Shown here: positions 9,999-19,390 of the stretch, one piece after another
Position numbering within the stretch: the first letter of the stretch is position 1
Layout of the letters: the number at the start of each line of letters is the position of its first letter
Assembly: GCA_016721085.1 (NCBI GenBank)
Contig: JADKJI010000023.1
Coordinates: forward strand, 1-64,000
Source of the DNA: Chitinophagaceae bacterium
Lineage (GTDB): Bacteria; Bacteroidota; Bacteroidia; Chitinophagales; Chitinophagaceae
DNA: 64,000 nucleotides
Direction of reading: 5' to 3'
Position numbers and translations under genes: made by a program
Notes under the pieces: model-generated
Told to the model about the DNA's origin: nothing
Database searches by the model: none
What the model saw: the letters and a program-made list of their open reading frames with translations, nothing else

Positions 9999-12900
9999 GT
10001 GTCAACCGTAATCGTCTGGAAATCAATACGCCCATTCAAAGGGTCACAGAATAAAGGGTTTGAACAACTCTGCTTTCAGCTGGCTATGCGCTTGCATGGA
10101 ACGGAAGGCTATTTTACAGAAGTGGATGACACCGGAGGAGGCGATGGTGTTGAGTTTTACCAGCGCAGGAAAAACGCCAAGGAATGGGGGTGGCAGGCAA
10201 AATTTTATGATGGTTCCGTGCGGTTGAATCTTTCCGGAAGAAAGCGAAAAATAATTGAATCGCTAAGCGTGCTCTCCAGAATCACCCGGCGCTTGAACGG
10301 TGGATCTTGTGCACCAATTCACAGTTCACGAAGGAAGAACAAAAGTGGTTCGATACTCAACTGAAATCACATATCCCCAGAAATAGAAAAGTAACACTTG
10401 AACATTGGGTGAAGGGAAGATTCAGGGAAAGCTTGATCAACCGGAATGCATTGGAATAAAATGCGTTCTTTGGTGCCCTTCAGCTTACTTCCGACTGGTT
10501 TCAGGGTGCTTTGATAAGGTGGAAAATCTAGTTGAAGGAAAATACTTACACGAACTCCATACCAAGGATCATCAGCTATATTACGACTACCTTGGCCCCC
10601 TGCTTGTTAGCGACGATTTCGTTAAGAGATGTAACGGTAGGTCAGGCATGTTGAACAACAGTTTGAGGAATTTGGCAAGGCCGTCGAAACTATAAAGGGT
10701 CTGCGTCTTACTGACATGGAATGGCCTTTCCAAGAACAGTATTTAGCAACCTGTGAAGAGGCGAGATTGCTTCTTCAACATACGGTTTCACAGGTAAAAC
10801 AAATCCAAAAGCTGATAACGCCCAATACTATTAACGAAGTGCGGCAATATCAAGCAGAAACATTCAAAAAGCCTATTGAGGAATGCAAGGAAAGACTATT
10901 CAACTTTTACCGGGAACATGGACCAGAATTCAAAAAAGACTATGTTCCAAAAGATGACAACGACAAAGGTCGTTTGCCTACTATAAGGAATAAAGTACAC
11001 GATCCGATTTACCACATGGAAAAGATGATGGAGGAAATATCCTATTTCATTAGCGATATTGGTATGTCCGACAATCATCATCAGCACTTACTTGGCAATG
11101 CAGGAATAGGGAAAACGCATATATACCAGCATTGCCAGAGATTACCTGGACGCAAAAAGCCTGTTATTTTCATTCCTGGTATTAAGTTCACTGAATACAG
11201 CAATATTGAAACCCAGTTTCTGGAATTGCTAGACATCAAATCAAAGTATTCATTCAGTGAATTCCTCGATACATTAAACTCGCTTGGAATTCTTTATAAT
11301 GTACGAGTCCCTCTCATTATAGATGGGTTGAACGAGTCCGTAAATGATAAGGGATTGCTCAATTCGCGGTGGAAAAAAAGATATACGCGGGCTGGAGCAG
11401 CAGGCCAGTAGATATTCGCACGTCGTGTTGCTTACCACCTGCCGGCGCAGTTATCAAAAAGAAATATGGCCACAAGATAATAAGTCCAATATTTATAATT
11501 ATTACAGGATTCATGATGAGGATAAAAAGGAAATGATCCGTAAGTATTTTAATAAGTACAGGATCATTTGCGATCTTACATATGCGTCGCTATCACATTT
11601 TCTAATCCTCTTTTCCTTAACATATTCTCTCAAGCCAAATCAAAGCCAGGTGAAGTTGTTTATCTCCAATTGGGGAACGATTCCATATTTGATATATTCG
11701 GCCAGTTTGTTTCCAAATGCGATAAATCAGTATATGACAGGTTAATTTCTTACGGTGGTTCTCCGGGAAAGAAAGTACATCCGTTGCCAGCCGGTTTACT
11801 GGAGCAATTGGCAATAAATTGTGGGAGAAAAATTCAAGATCACTTGATATAGACATTTATCGAAAGGTGTTTAAGAGCGGAGGAGAGCCCAATTATGCGA
11901 TATCTAAAGGCCAAAGCCCTTATTGATGAAGGGCTCTTGCTGGTGAGAGACTGGGGCATAGAGGGTGAGAATGTAGGGTTTACTTTTGACATGATCGGCG
12001 GTTTTGTTATCGCAAATTATCTGATAGAGGTGCATAAATCAAATTTGAAAGTATTTATCACCTCAAAAAATTCATTGACCGGCTTGTCTCGCAGAACTAT
12101 AAAACAAGACATCCGCTTGCCGAAGATATTCTGGAGTGTTTTATTGCTCTTGTCGCCATAAAAACAGGAAAACAACTTATTGACTTTGTTCCCCGAGAAA
12201 AGAAATTTCATCAACTCGCCAACGACTCATTTTTCACATTTTTCAAAATATCGGGCAAATTTATTCGCGCAAAAGATGTTCGAAGAGTCGGTTTAGTCTT
12301 TGACAGATGGATCGCAGAGCATCGTGTTATGATGATGGAGAGAGCCAGTGAAATATTCTTTGTTCCATCCCATCCGTTGAATTTCTTGTTCTTTTCAAAA
12401 AAGCTTTTTTCACTTTCCCTTACACAAAAGGATCTTTGCTGGGGTGAATTTCTGCGCAACCGTGATGAAACCTACTTAATGGGCATTGTAGAGGAATTTG
12501 AATTAAGAAATGCCCCGGGTTATTTTTCTCCATACCTGAACAGGAAGCTGTTAATGATATTGTTGCTGAGTTCCCGGCCTGGGCACTGAGCACAAACATG
12601 ATTTTTTACAGAAAGGAAGTCAGCAAAGCATTATTTGTATATGGACGAAAGCATCCGCAGAAATTCTTTGACCTTTTCTCAAGGTTCCTGAAAGCTGATG
12701 ACATATATGTACGGGAAAAATGATGAGCATTGCTTTTGGTCTCGTTTCAGCAGCCTGCAAGGAAAAAAAGTAGTAGTGAAATCGTGATTCGGATTGTTCA
12801 ACTGACATACCAGTTATTTTTTAAACCACGAGCCTCTCTTGCTACTACCCATATCCTCCTTCGGGATTACGCGGCCCAATTGGTCGAAACAGGATACCGG

Positions 12901-14413
12901 ACCTACCCTGAATTAGAAAAAGATATCGATATCCGGCTCATTCGGGGGCCATATAAGAATGGGGGAATGAGAAGATGGGAATCGGTCAGTGATAAAAACA
13001 AGAAAGAATACAAAGAAGGAAATTCGCTCGTTGACTTTTCTTTGAAAAGATCATCTTCCACGCCTGACTAAATCTGATGTTTATAAGCCCAACGAAAAGC
13101 AAAACTTGCAAAAGGTCGATTGCTATGGCGGGCATACGGCCTGGGTACCAGTTCAAAGATTTTGCAGATATTGATCAGCGGATTGCTCGTTGGAACGGCT
13201 ACGGTAGAGATGATAAGAAGGTAGAGAAGTATGGCGAGAAATATGTTTGGATAGCTTATTATGAGCTAGCCGGGTACATGGATGACATTGGTATCCTTGA
13301 GCATTACTATGAATCTGACCAGCCAATCCGGATGTTTGGTCATGAGTTTGACCCGACATTTCCGAATCCCTTACCCCAACGTCAGTATTTCGAGAAAGAT
13401 ATCATTGGTAACCGAAACATTCCAATCCGGGCTTGGCTTCAAAGTAACAACGTACCCGATGTCAAGGAAATATTAATTGTCAATGACCTGACGGATGAGA
13501 AAGAGAAATATGTTTTGATGGATTGTCATAAATCACAAACAGATGAAGTGGCGCAGCGCCAAGTATTTTTTGGCTTACCTCAATCTTTGTCAAAAAGGAT
13601 ATGCTCGCTGCAGCTAAGAAAGCTGTTTTGACCAAGAACGTAACTGGCGAGGTGCAGCCCCAGTATCATGAAACGATCTTTTAATGGAGAATATCCTAAT
13701 TCAGAGTATTTTCCAAAGCTTGCAAAACGAGAGATCGAGTTGGTATTTACCAAGAAAAAGTGAAGTGCCGGTATTCAAAGGAAGTGATTTATCCCAATAA
13801 CTGGCCACTATCACAAAAGAAACAAGATGAAGTCTGGAAGGAACTGGAAGAAAAGTATTCATTTCGTGATGAGTTTCGCAATCGTGGTTTTCAAAAGAAT
13901 ACACAAACGAAAAGGAGAACTTTTGGGTCCTGTTCATATAAGAATTGTTTATTCCAGTCTCCTGAAAACCTCGATACAATAATCAAAACTGAACTGAAAA
14001 AGCGGAATTACGAAATACGAACCAGATACAAATATGTTGACGAATGGGAAAAAAGTGACAAAGCCTGTTGAAATATTCATGCCTGTAATCGATTCCAATA
14101 TCGGGACAACTATTGCCAAAGAATTGGCTGAAGCGCTCAACCTAGATTCAAGACCTGGTACAACTGGATCTTTTTGAAAGTAATGGTAAACGCGCATCCA
14201 TTTCCTTTCAATTCGAGACAAATACAATAATAATCATAGGTTCCTATACCTCCGAAAAGATTTTGCTTGATCTATTCCTGAAAAACAGAAGTTCATATTC
14301 TTTTGGAGTTTGAAGGAGAGTGGAACCATTGGCTGTTGAATGGATTTATCCAGCACATGGAAAAACCACATTGGCGAAAATTTTCTAAGACAATCGACTA
14401 TTCGCACAAGTAA
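9999..14413 (+). pseudogene. Avs-like STAND NTPase with N-terminal Mrr-like nuclease, multiply frameshifted
   Basis: Stitching gives about 1470 residues, a normal size for large Avs proteins. The N-terminus, from a probable GTG at 9999, has GFEQLCFQLA, then GDGVEF (10140-10157) and WGWQAKFY (10185-10208), an Mrr-like PD-(D/E)xK core. Walker A GNAGIGKT lies at 11093-11116 and Walker B PLIIDGLNE near 11310-11336. The long C-terminal region includes EKYVWIAYYELAG (about 13228-13270) and ends EFEGEWNHWLLNGF just before TAA 14411. Clean stretches include 10716-11411 and 13077-13631. Mrr nuclease plus STAND resembles Avs4-type sensors; the subtype is inference. It breaks frame more than ten times. 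It is unrelated in sequence to the STAND protein at 1046 as far as I can tell, so this is a second system. Confidence 0.7.
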
Positions 14414-14486
14414 TTCTAAGCCTAAAAAAATCGAAAAAATTAATTAGTCTTTCCACTAATTAGACCGATTTTTCTATCATATATCG

Positions 14487-15217
14487 TCAAAGATGCCGGC
14501 GATATAACCTCCAATGAGATCCCTCTACAATCTCGCTGGCATCCGATTCAGATTTCATGTCGAGTAAATAATGAATTGGTGTAACAAACGAAATAGGTTC
14601 TTCGCCAGCCATTATGTTCATGCAACTTGAATTAACCCCAATTTCCTTCCCTTCTTTACATACTGGCCCACCACTTGTTCCATGATCAAAGAACATGGTT
14701 GTCTGGAAACACTTTTTTTTACCAGCGGGCTTTCATCAACCAGGTCAACCAGTTTGCCGGTAGACCAATTACCCCGGAAAGAAAAGGTATGTTTAGGCTC
14801 ATTATTCTCAAGGAGTGTATTGGGGTAGCCGAAAGTCAGAACTTCTTCATTTGCGACAAGCTTTTTCTTAAAAGACAGCGTTAGCGGAGGGGCCAGTTCA
14901 TATTCTTTGGGTATTGCCATCCCGTCATAGCCTTCTCCAAGCATTCCAATGGCAATATCGGCGCTCGGATGATATTTTAATTGCCGGACAACCCGAGTCA
15001 CAGGTTCATCAGAAGAAAGCTTTTGAATGGCGTAATAGTTGGGGTAGCCATTACCATTGTTGTCAAAAAGGACGTGCCTGGCGGCCACAAAGCCACCCAA
15101 CGGCGTAACGAAACCCAGTACCCAACATTTGAACTTCTTTAATTCAGGGATGAAAATGATGATAGGAAATATTGCCTGCTCATCATTAAACTGTAGTCCT
15201 GAATCTGTATTTAGCAT
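14487..15217 (-). CDS. Trypsin-like (S1 family) serine protease, one frameshift
   Basis: The main frame, 14618-15217 (199 residues), carries the His motif AARHVLF and the Asp motif SADIAIGML. The Ser motif HGTSGGPV lies in the next frame, which continues to 14487. One indel near 14690 joins them into a protein of about 240 residues with a complete His-Asp-Ser triad. There is no signal peptide, so it is probably cytosolic. It converges on the Mrr-STAND gene, ending 73 bases from it. Trypsin-like domains are known effectors or partners of STAND-type defence proteins, so a role in defence is possible; the opposite orientation argues against simple co-transcription. AT-rich sequence of about 290 bases without a gene separates it from the tRNA-like repeat at 15463. 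Confidence 0.65.
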
Positions 15218-15462
15218 AGAGGCAATCTAAAAAAATACCTGAGTATCCATATTCGATTGGAAAAATTCGGAATTTCTTAGTTCAATAAAAAAAAAATTTG
15301 TTGATAAAAATGGTCATTCAGCAATTGAACATCCGATCGCTTTTCGTACCTTTATATTGGATTTAGAGTGCTTTTGGGGTCGCTGGAGAGATGAATTCGG
15401 GCATTCTGCATTTTAGGCTTTTGTAAGGAATTAGTTGTCAAGAGATAAAAGATACTGGCGGG

Positions 15463-15507
15463 CCGTCCGGTCCGCAAAAGTCCAGAGAAATCTGAGATTT
15501 TTTTTTT
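15463..15507 (+). repeat. Left copy of a tRNA-Asp 3'-end plus terminator repeat
   Basis: CCGTCCGGTCCG (15463-15474) followed by AAAAGTCCAGAGAAATCTGAGA and a ten-T run matches, with few differences, CCGTTCGGTCCG plus the AGAGAAATATGAGA terminator at 15836-15886. The two copies flank the GIY-YIG gene. The left copy keeps only the last bases of the tRNA. It may be an attachment-site duplicate left by integration into a tRNA-Asp gene. Confidence 0.5.
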
Positions 15508-15788
15508 ATGGCCCATTATGTCTACATATTAAAAAGCGATTTTGATGGTTCCTTTTACAAAGGTTACACTACACAACCATTAATTAGACTGCAACAGCAC
15601 AACAACAAGGAATCGGAATATACTTCTACTAAAGTTCAATGGAGTCTTATTTATGTAGAAGAATTACTACAAAACGAGAGGCCTTAATAAGGGAAAGAAA
15701 TCTAAAGAAGGCTTCCTTGGATAGGCTCAGCCAACTACTGGATCATCCCAAAAACATTGTAAAAAAAATTCTTGATCAGTTGGGTTAG
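15508..15788 (+). CDS. Small GIY-YIG domain nuclease-like protein, frameshifted
   Basis: From ATG 15508 the frame reads MAHYVYILKS then SFYKGYTT, the GIY and YIG strands of the domain, and RLQQHN, the conserved Arg helix. The frame breaks near 15665 and resumes as EALIRERNLKKASLDRLSQL to TAG 15786-15788, giving about 93 residues, the usual length of UPF0213-type proteins. The last codons (DQLG, stop) fall inside the tRNA-Asp-like sequence. The ATG follows directly on the T run of the left repeat, so transcription may have to read through it. GIY-YIG genes next to tRNA genes are common in Bacteroidota; mobility is an inference. The catalytic Glu is plausible but not certain. Confidence 0.65.
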
Positions 15789-15847
15789 AATGCCGCCTTG
15801 TCATCCCCACAGCAGTGTGGGGACGGGTTCGAGTCCCGTTCGGTCCG
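15774..15847 (+). pseudogene. Degenerate tRNA-Asp (GTC)-like sequence
   Basis: GATCAGTTGGGTTAGAATGCCGCC resembles the D-arm and anticodon 5' side of tRNA-Asp, followed by TTGTCAT, an Asp-type (GTC) anticodon loop. The T-arm ACGGG-TTCGAGT-CCCGT (15823-15839) is perfect and is followed by TCGGTCC and G. The 3' side of the anticodon stem is replaced by an unrelated perfect hairpin, TCCCCACA-GCAG-TGTGGGGA (15804-15823), and no matching 5' acceptor strand is present. I therefore read this as a rearranged tRNA remnant, not a working gene. Confidence 0.5.
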
Positions 15848-15850
15848 AAA

Positions 15851-15886
15851 GAAGTCTCAGAGAAATATGAGACTTCTCAGTTTTTT
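15851..15886 (+). terminator. Rho-independent terminator after the tRNA-Asp-like sequence
   Basis: GAAGTCTCA (15851-15859) pairs perfectly with TGAGACTTC (15868-15876); TCAG and six T follow. The same element in shorter form ends the left repeat. Confidence 0.75.
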
Positions 15887-15890
15887 AGAA

Positions 15891-15923
15891 TAAAAAAAAG
15901 CCAGGACCTCTCCGATCCTGGCT
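15891..15923 (-). terminator. Rho-independent terminator for the 15953-16243 gene
   Basis: AGCCAGGA (15899-15906) pairs with TCCTGGCT (15916-15923). On the minus strand the hairpin is followed by a T run (the A run at 15892-15898), 30 bases after the stop codon of the small exported protein. Confidence 0.7.
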
Positions 15924-15952
15924 AGAAATGCCGAAAACGATTTCTTAATAAA

Positions 15953-16243
15953 TTATTTACTATCTCTCTCAGATTTCACCAATACGCCAGCAGCAGTAAA
16001 AGTGGCCTCCCAGGCAATACCATTCCTTAAGAAATGTGCTCTCCAGTTGCCATCACTCCTCAATTTCCATTGGCGGACAGGAACATTTCCGAAAATAGAA
16101 ACGAAGGAATTCATTACAGCAGCAGGTGGTGTAGCCTTAATAGATTCGATACTTTTAGTTGATGATACAACAGCCATAGATTCAGTTGAGAAACTCATGG
16201 CAACAACAATTAACGCAGCGGTAAGCAAAAATACTTTTTTCAT
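15953..16243 (-). CDS. Small exported protein, PepSY-like
   Basis: I choose ATG 16243 because it begins a clean signal peptide (MKKVFLLTAALIVVAMSF); a longer frame to 16321 has no such logic. The protein is 96 residues. The mature part ends in a Trp-rich pattern (VRQWKLRSDGNWRAHF then EATFTAAGVLVKSE) that resembles the repeat unit of PepSY-like or beta-lactamase-inhibitor-like periplasmic proteins of Bacteroidota, in which a beta-hairpin 'W....G.W.A.F...G....A.F...G' recurs. Function unknown. It has its own terminator at 15891-15923 and is followed by the two-component genes on the same strand, 137 bases further upstream. Confidence 0.6.
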   Translation of the reverse strand: MKKVFLLTAALIVVAMSFSTESMAVVSSTKSIESIKATPPAAVMNSFVSIFGNVPVRQWKLRSDGNWRAHFLRNGIAWEATFTAAGVLVKSERDSK

Positions 16244-16380
16244 GACTTGTGATTTTATTGATTTTAAATACGGCATTCGATTATTGGTAACCGCCGAATG
16301 TAAAGTTGTAACCGTAATCAAAAATCAATTTCTCACAGAACACAAATAATGCCCTTGATTTGATACTATAAATCACTTTA

Positions 16381-17124
16381 TTACAACCAACCAAATTTCT
16401 CAATCAGCTTTTCCTTCCTGTTCCTCGCAACAGGAATCATAACATCATTTGTCATCTCTATATAGTTGCCATCACCCCTTACATATTTACGAATCTGATC
16501 AAGGTTCACTAAATATTGCCTGTGTACCCGAAGGAAATTTCTTTCTTCCAAAATCTCCTGAATATCACCTAATGTTTTTGAAACAAGATATTGCTGTCCA
16601 TCAGAAATGAAAAAACGGGTATAATTGCTTTCCGCCATACAATACAGCACCTTACTGATTTCAGTAAACACCACCCCATTCTGATAGGGAAGAGCGATTT
16701 TCTCTGGCCACTGCTTATCAGAATTCTGCAACTGTTGTTTTACTGATTGAATCTGTTGTACCCTCGGACGGCTTTGAGATGCTTTTTCAACCACCCTCTT
16801 TAACTCCTTACCATCTATTGGCTTTAATAAATAATCCATTGCATTAAACCGAAACGCCTTTACGGCAAATTCATCATAAGCAGTTACAAATACCAGGCTG
16901 AAATCAATATTCGATAGCTTTTCCAACAACTGAAACCCATTCATTACCGGCATTTCGATATCCAGAAACACAATATCTGGTTGATAAGTTCTTATTTTCT
17001 CTAACCCTTCAACACTCTCTGTACAAGAGGCCACAACATCCACTTCCTTACAATACATTTTAAGCTGTAATGCTAATAACCTAACACAGTCAGGCTCATC
17101 ATCTATAATAATCGCTTTCAACAT
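16381..17124 (-). CDS. LytTR family response regulator
   Basis: 247 residues. The receiver domain (1-120) has the acidic pair D8/D9, phosphoacceptor D55 in FLDIEMP, T81 and K101 in LLKPIDG. A LytTR DNA-binding domain fills about 145-247, with FLRVHRQYLVNL and GNYIEMTNDVMIPVARNRK, both typical. Such regulators bind direct repeats in promoters and are paired with 7TM or LytS-type kinases. Here the kinase gene is 9 bases upstream on the same strand, so the pair is an operon. The target genes are not evident. The divergently transcribed cytochrome c gene on the far side of the kinase is the nearest candidate. Confidence 0.9.
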   Translation of the reverse strand: MLKAIIIDDEPDCVRLLALQLKMYCKEVDVVASCTESVEGLEKIRTYQPDIVFLDIEMPVMNGFQLLEKLSNIDFSLVFVTAYDEFAVKAFRFNAMDYLLKPIDGKELKRVVEKASQSRPRVQQIQSVKQQLQNSDKQWPEKIALPYQNGVVFTEISKVLYCMAESNYTRFFISDGQQYLVSKTLGDIQEILEERNFLRVHRQYLVNLDQIRKYVRGDGNYIEMTNDVMIPVARNRKEKLIEKFGWL

Positions 17125-17133
17125 ACAGTTATA

Positions 17134-18276
17134 TTAGAGTGGAATATCCAGTATAATTTTTGTGCCGCTACTATTCCCATCGCTATCTTTTAGATCCACT
17201 ATGTCTACTTCAGTCTTTGTTTTATAGATTTGATTCAACACCTCTAATCTTTCAGAAGTCATTTTAAGTCCAAATGATTTTTGGACAGTTGCAGACTTGC
17301 TCTTGTGCTCCATAGCTTTTTCCCTGCCGATACCATTATCTGAAATTTCAACATGAAGAAGAAACTCATTAGGTTGAGTAATGTGAATAGATATCGTACC
17401 TCCACCAGGTTTATGCATCAACCCATGCCAGATAGCGTTTTCAACATAAGGCTGAAGCAATAAAGGAGGCAACTCAACATATTGCTGATCTATTTCAGGG
17501 TCCACAAAAAGATCGAATTTCACTTTTTCCTTAAACCGCATCGATTCCAATTCAACATATAACTCCAAAGTTTCCAATTCCTTTTTCAAGGTAACCTTGC
17601 CTGTCCTTGAGTTTTCAAGCACTAACCTAATAAGCTGAGAAAATTTTGTGAGATATGCCGACGCTGTACTAGAATCATTTTCTAAAGTGTACAGCTTAAT
17701 GGAGTTTAAGCAATTGAAAATAAAGTGAGGATTCATTTGAGCCCTTAGTGCCACCATCTCTGTCTCTGCGATTTTCATCTCGAATTCAGCTTCTAATTGC
17801 TTTACTTTCTGAACTTCTATTAATTTATTCTGAATCTGCAATTCATTTGTTCGCTGTAATAAAGCCTCTTCTAGCGATTCCCTGTAACTCCGTTCTAATC
17901 TGTTTTTCTCTTCCACTACTAGCTTGCTACGATAGCTAATGGCAAATGAAAAACAAATGGCCTCGATAGTCAAGCCCAGTAATAGGAAAAATATAGCGAA
18001 ATTGATTACCAGGAATAACTCAGGGTTCATATCCGTAGACGGTTCATAAATGCGTAATAAGGGCAAGCACCATAGTACCAGCAAACTGGAAATACCAATA
18101 AACAAAAACCATTTTACACGGCTCTTGCTCATGGCCGCCAATACCAATAACACAATATTCAACAGCATAATTGGAATGGGTACAAGTAGAATTCCATAAT
18201 AATCCTTATTAAACGGAAACCATCCAAAACGAACTTCTAATAGCTGAATCGCCATTTGAAACAAACAGATAAACAC
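17134..18276 (-). CDS. Sensor histidine kinase, C-terminal part (membrane, coiled coil, LytS-type kinase)
   Basis: 380 residues that form the second half of one gene with 18317-19168. Several membrane helices fill residues 1-115, then a coiled coil (about 120-175), then the LytS/His_kinase domain with the phosphoacceptor H184 in QMNPHFIFNCLNS. The N-box PYVENAIWHGL is near 277-287 and the G-box SDNGIGR near 318. The ATG at 18276 is probably internal: upstream, another frame reads EAAFQKGWLLVKVLV straight into this one. Removing one G from the GGGG run near 18344 would join the two halves. The family autophosphorylates on His and passes phosphate to the LytTR regulator encoded 9 bases downstream. 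Confidence 0.85.
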   Translation of the reverse strand: MFICLFQMAIQLLEVRFGWFPFNKDYYGILLVPIPIMLLNIVLLVLAAMSKSRVKWFLFIGISSLLVLWCLPLLRIYEPSTDMNPELFLVINFAIFFLLLGLTIEAICFSFAISYRSKLVVEEKNRLERSYRESLEEALLQRTNELQIQNKLIEVQKVKQLEAEFEMKIAETEMVALRAQMNPHFIFNCLNSIKLYTLENDSSTASAYLTKFSQLIRLVLENSRTGKVTLKKELETLELYVELESMRFKEKVKFDLFVDPEIDQQYVELPPLLLQPYVENAIWHGLMHKPGGGTISIHITQPNEFLLHVEISDNGIGREKAMEHKSKSATVQKSFGLKMTSERLEVLNQIYKTKTEVDIVDLKDSDGNSSGTKIILDIPL

Positions 18277-18316
18277 TAATACTTTTACTAAAAGCCAGCC
18301 TTTTTGAAATGCTGCT

Positions 18317-19168
18317 TCAATTGAAGAATATCCCCAATAAAAAACTATACAAAACTGGAATCAGGTATATAAAAATGGAAAATATCAGATCATGAAAAAA
18401 AGGAGAAAACATAGCCATCCCTAACCTGATATCCATCCAATGTAAGCCTGAGAAAAAAGCAGCTATGCAATAACTCAGATACCATAAATAAGCAGAATCC
18501 TTGTAGAGAAAATAATGATACAATGCGTAAGCACCTACGAAAAAAAAGCAGCCCACCATGGCAGCCATCAACAGAAAAAGATATCTGGCAGCAAATCCGT
18601 TTTCTACCTCTTCTGTTAATCCTGTGAAAACAGTATCTAACTTTATGAATGGTGGTATCAGATGGTTCTGACGATCTTCAGTACGGAACCAATAAACGCA
18701 TGTCGAATTGGGTTTTTGTAAAATAGTGAGTTTCCCTCTTGCATAAGATACCGGGCTTTCACCAGGTAAATCAATATAGGGCTCGTAAGCCCCACTGCGG
18801 AAAAGCAAACTGTCCGCATTATACAATCTGGTAAAACAGTGAACTGAACTCAGCCACAAACGTAGTGTATCAGTATTGCTCGAATTTCGAAGCACAAATT
18901 TGAACCATTGAACTACCAATGGCCTGTTGGTGAATATCTGACCTCTCAATTCTTTCGAATAGGCTTTGAATTCTTTCGTTTTAATTTCATCAAAACTCAA
19001 CTCTTTATCAGATACCTCATCGTAAAACAAACAGTAATCTTCTATCCCCATTGCTTTCTTCCAATTGGGTTGCCCATCAAGCGTTAAGGTGTCCTGCGCA
19101 TATATATGCGTGAAGCAAATAACAGAAAGATATAATATGAAAATCACCTGCTTCATAGTTCCATTCAA
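18317..19168 (-). CDS. Sensor histidine kinase, N-terminal part (7TMR-DISM sensor and first membrane helices)
   Basis: 283 residues: signal peptide (cleavage after IYAQ), then a 7TMR-DISM extracellular beta-sandwich (about 30-190, with VVQWFKFVLRNSS and LWLSSVHCFTRLY), then the first helices of the 7TMR-DISM membrane region from about 195. It stops at FLLGIFFN within the membrane domain, and the remaining helices are in 17134-18276. One base too many in a GGGG run near 18344 explains the break; without it the sequence would read LLGYSSIEAAFQKG. The domain is thought to bind carbohydrate-like ligands in related proteins. The complete kinase would be about 670 residues. Confidence 0.85.
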   Translation of the reverse strand: MNGTMKQVIFILYLSVICFTHIYAQDTLTLDGQPNWKKAMGIEDYCLFYDEVSDKELSFDEIKTKEFKAYSKELRGQIFTNRPLVVQWFKFVLRNSSNTDTLRLWLSSVHCFTRLYNADSLLFRSGAYEPYIDLPGESPVSYARGKLTILQKPNSTCVYWFRTEDRQNHLIPPFIKLDTVFTGLTEEVENGFAARYLFLLMAAMVGCFFFVGAYALYHYFLYKDSAYLWYLSYCIAAFFSGLHWMDIRLGMAMFSPFFHDLIFSIFIYLIPVLYSFLLGIFFN

Positions 19169-19390
19169 TTACCCTAAAATACCCATAAGAAACAATTCAG
19201 TCTAAATTATTGAGTGAATAGTAGCTTTTTGAGGGAATTGCAAGTAAGTGCCAGTTCAGCCATTTACTAAAAGTTAACCGCTTCCTACTAAATATTACTT
19301 CTTATCAACTAATGCATATATAAACAGCTATAAACTCTTTCCATATTTACATGCCAACTAAATAAACCTTATAATTCAAAATAATCAGGC

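Noticed and set aside
9797..10039. 80-codon minus-strand ORF across the coupling protein/STAND junction
   Set aside because: It overlaps the coding strand of both genes and has no recognisable motif.
15774..15847. A functional tRNA-Asp gene
   Set aside because: No 5' acceptor strand and no 3' half of the anticodon stem; an unrelated hairpin occupies that place.
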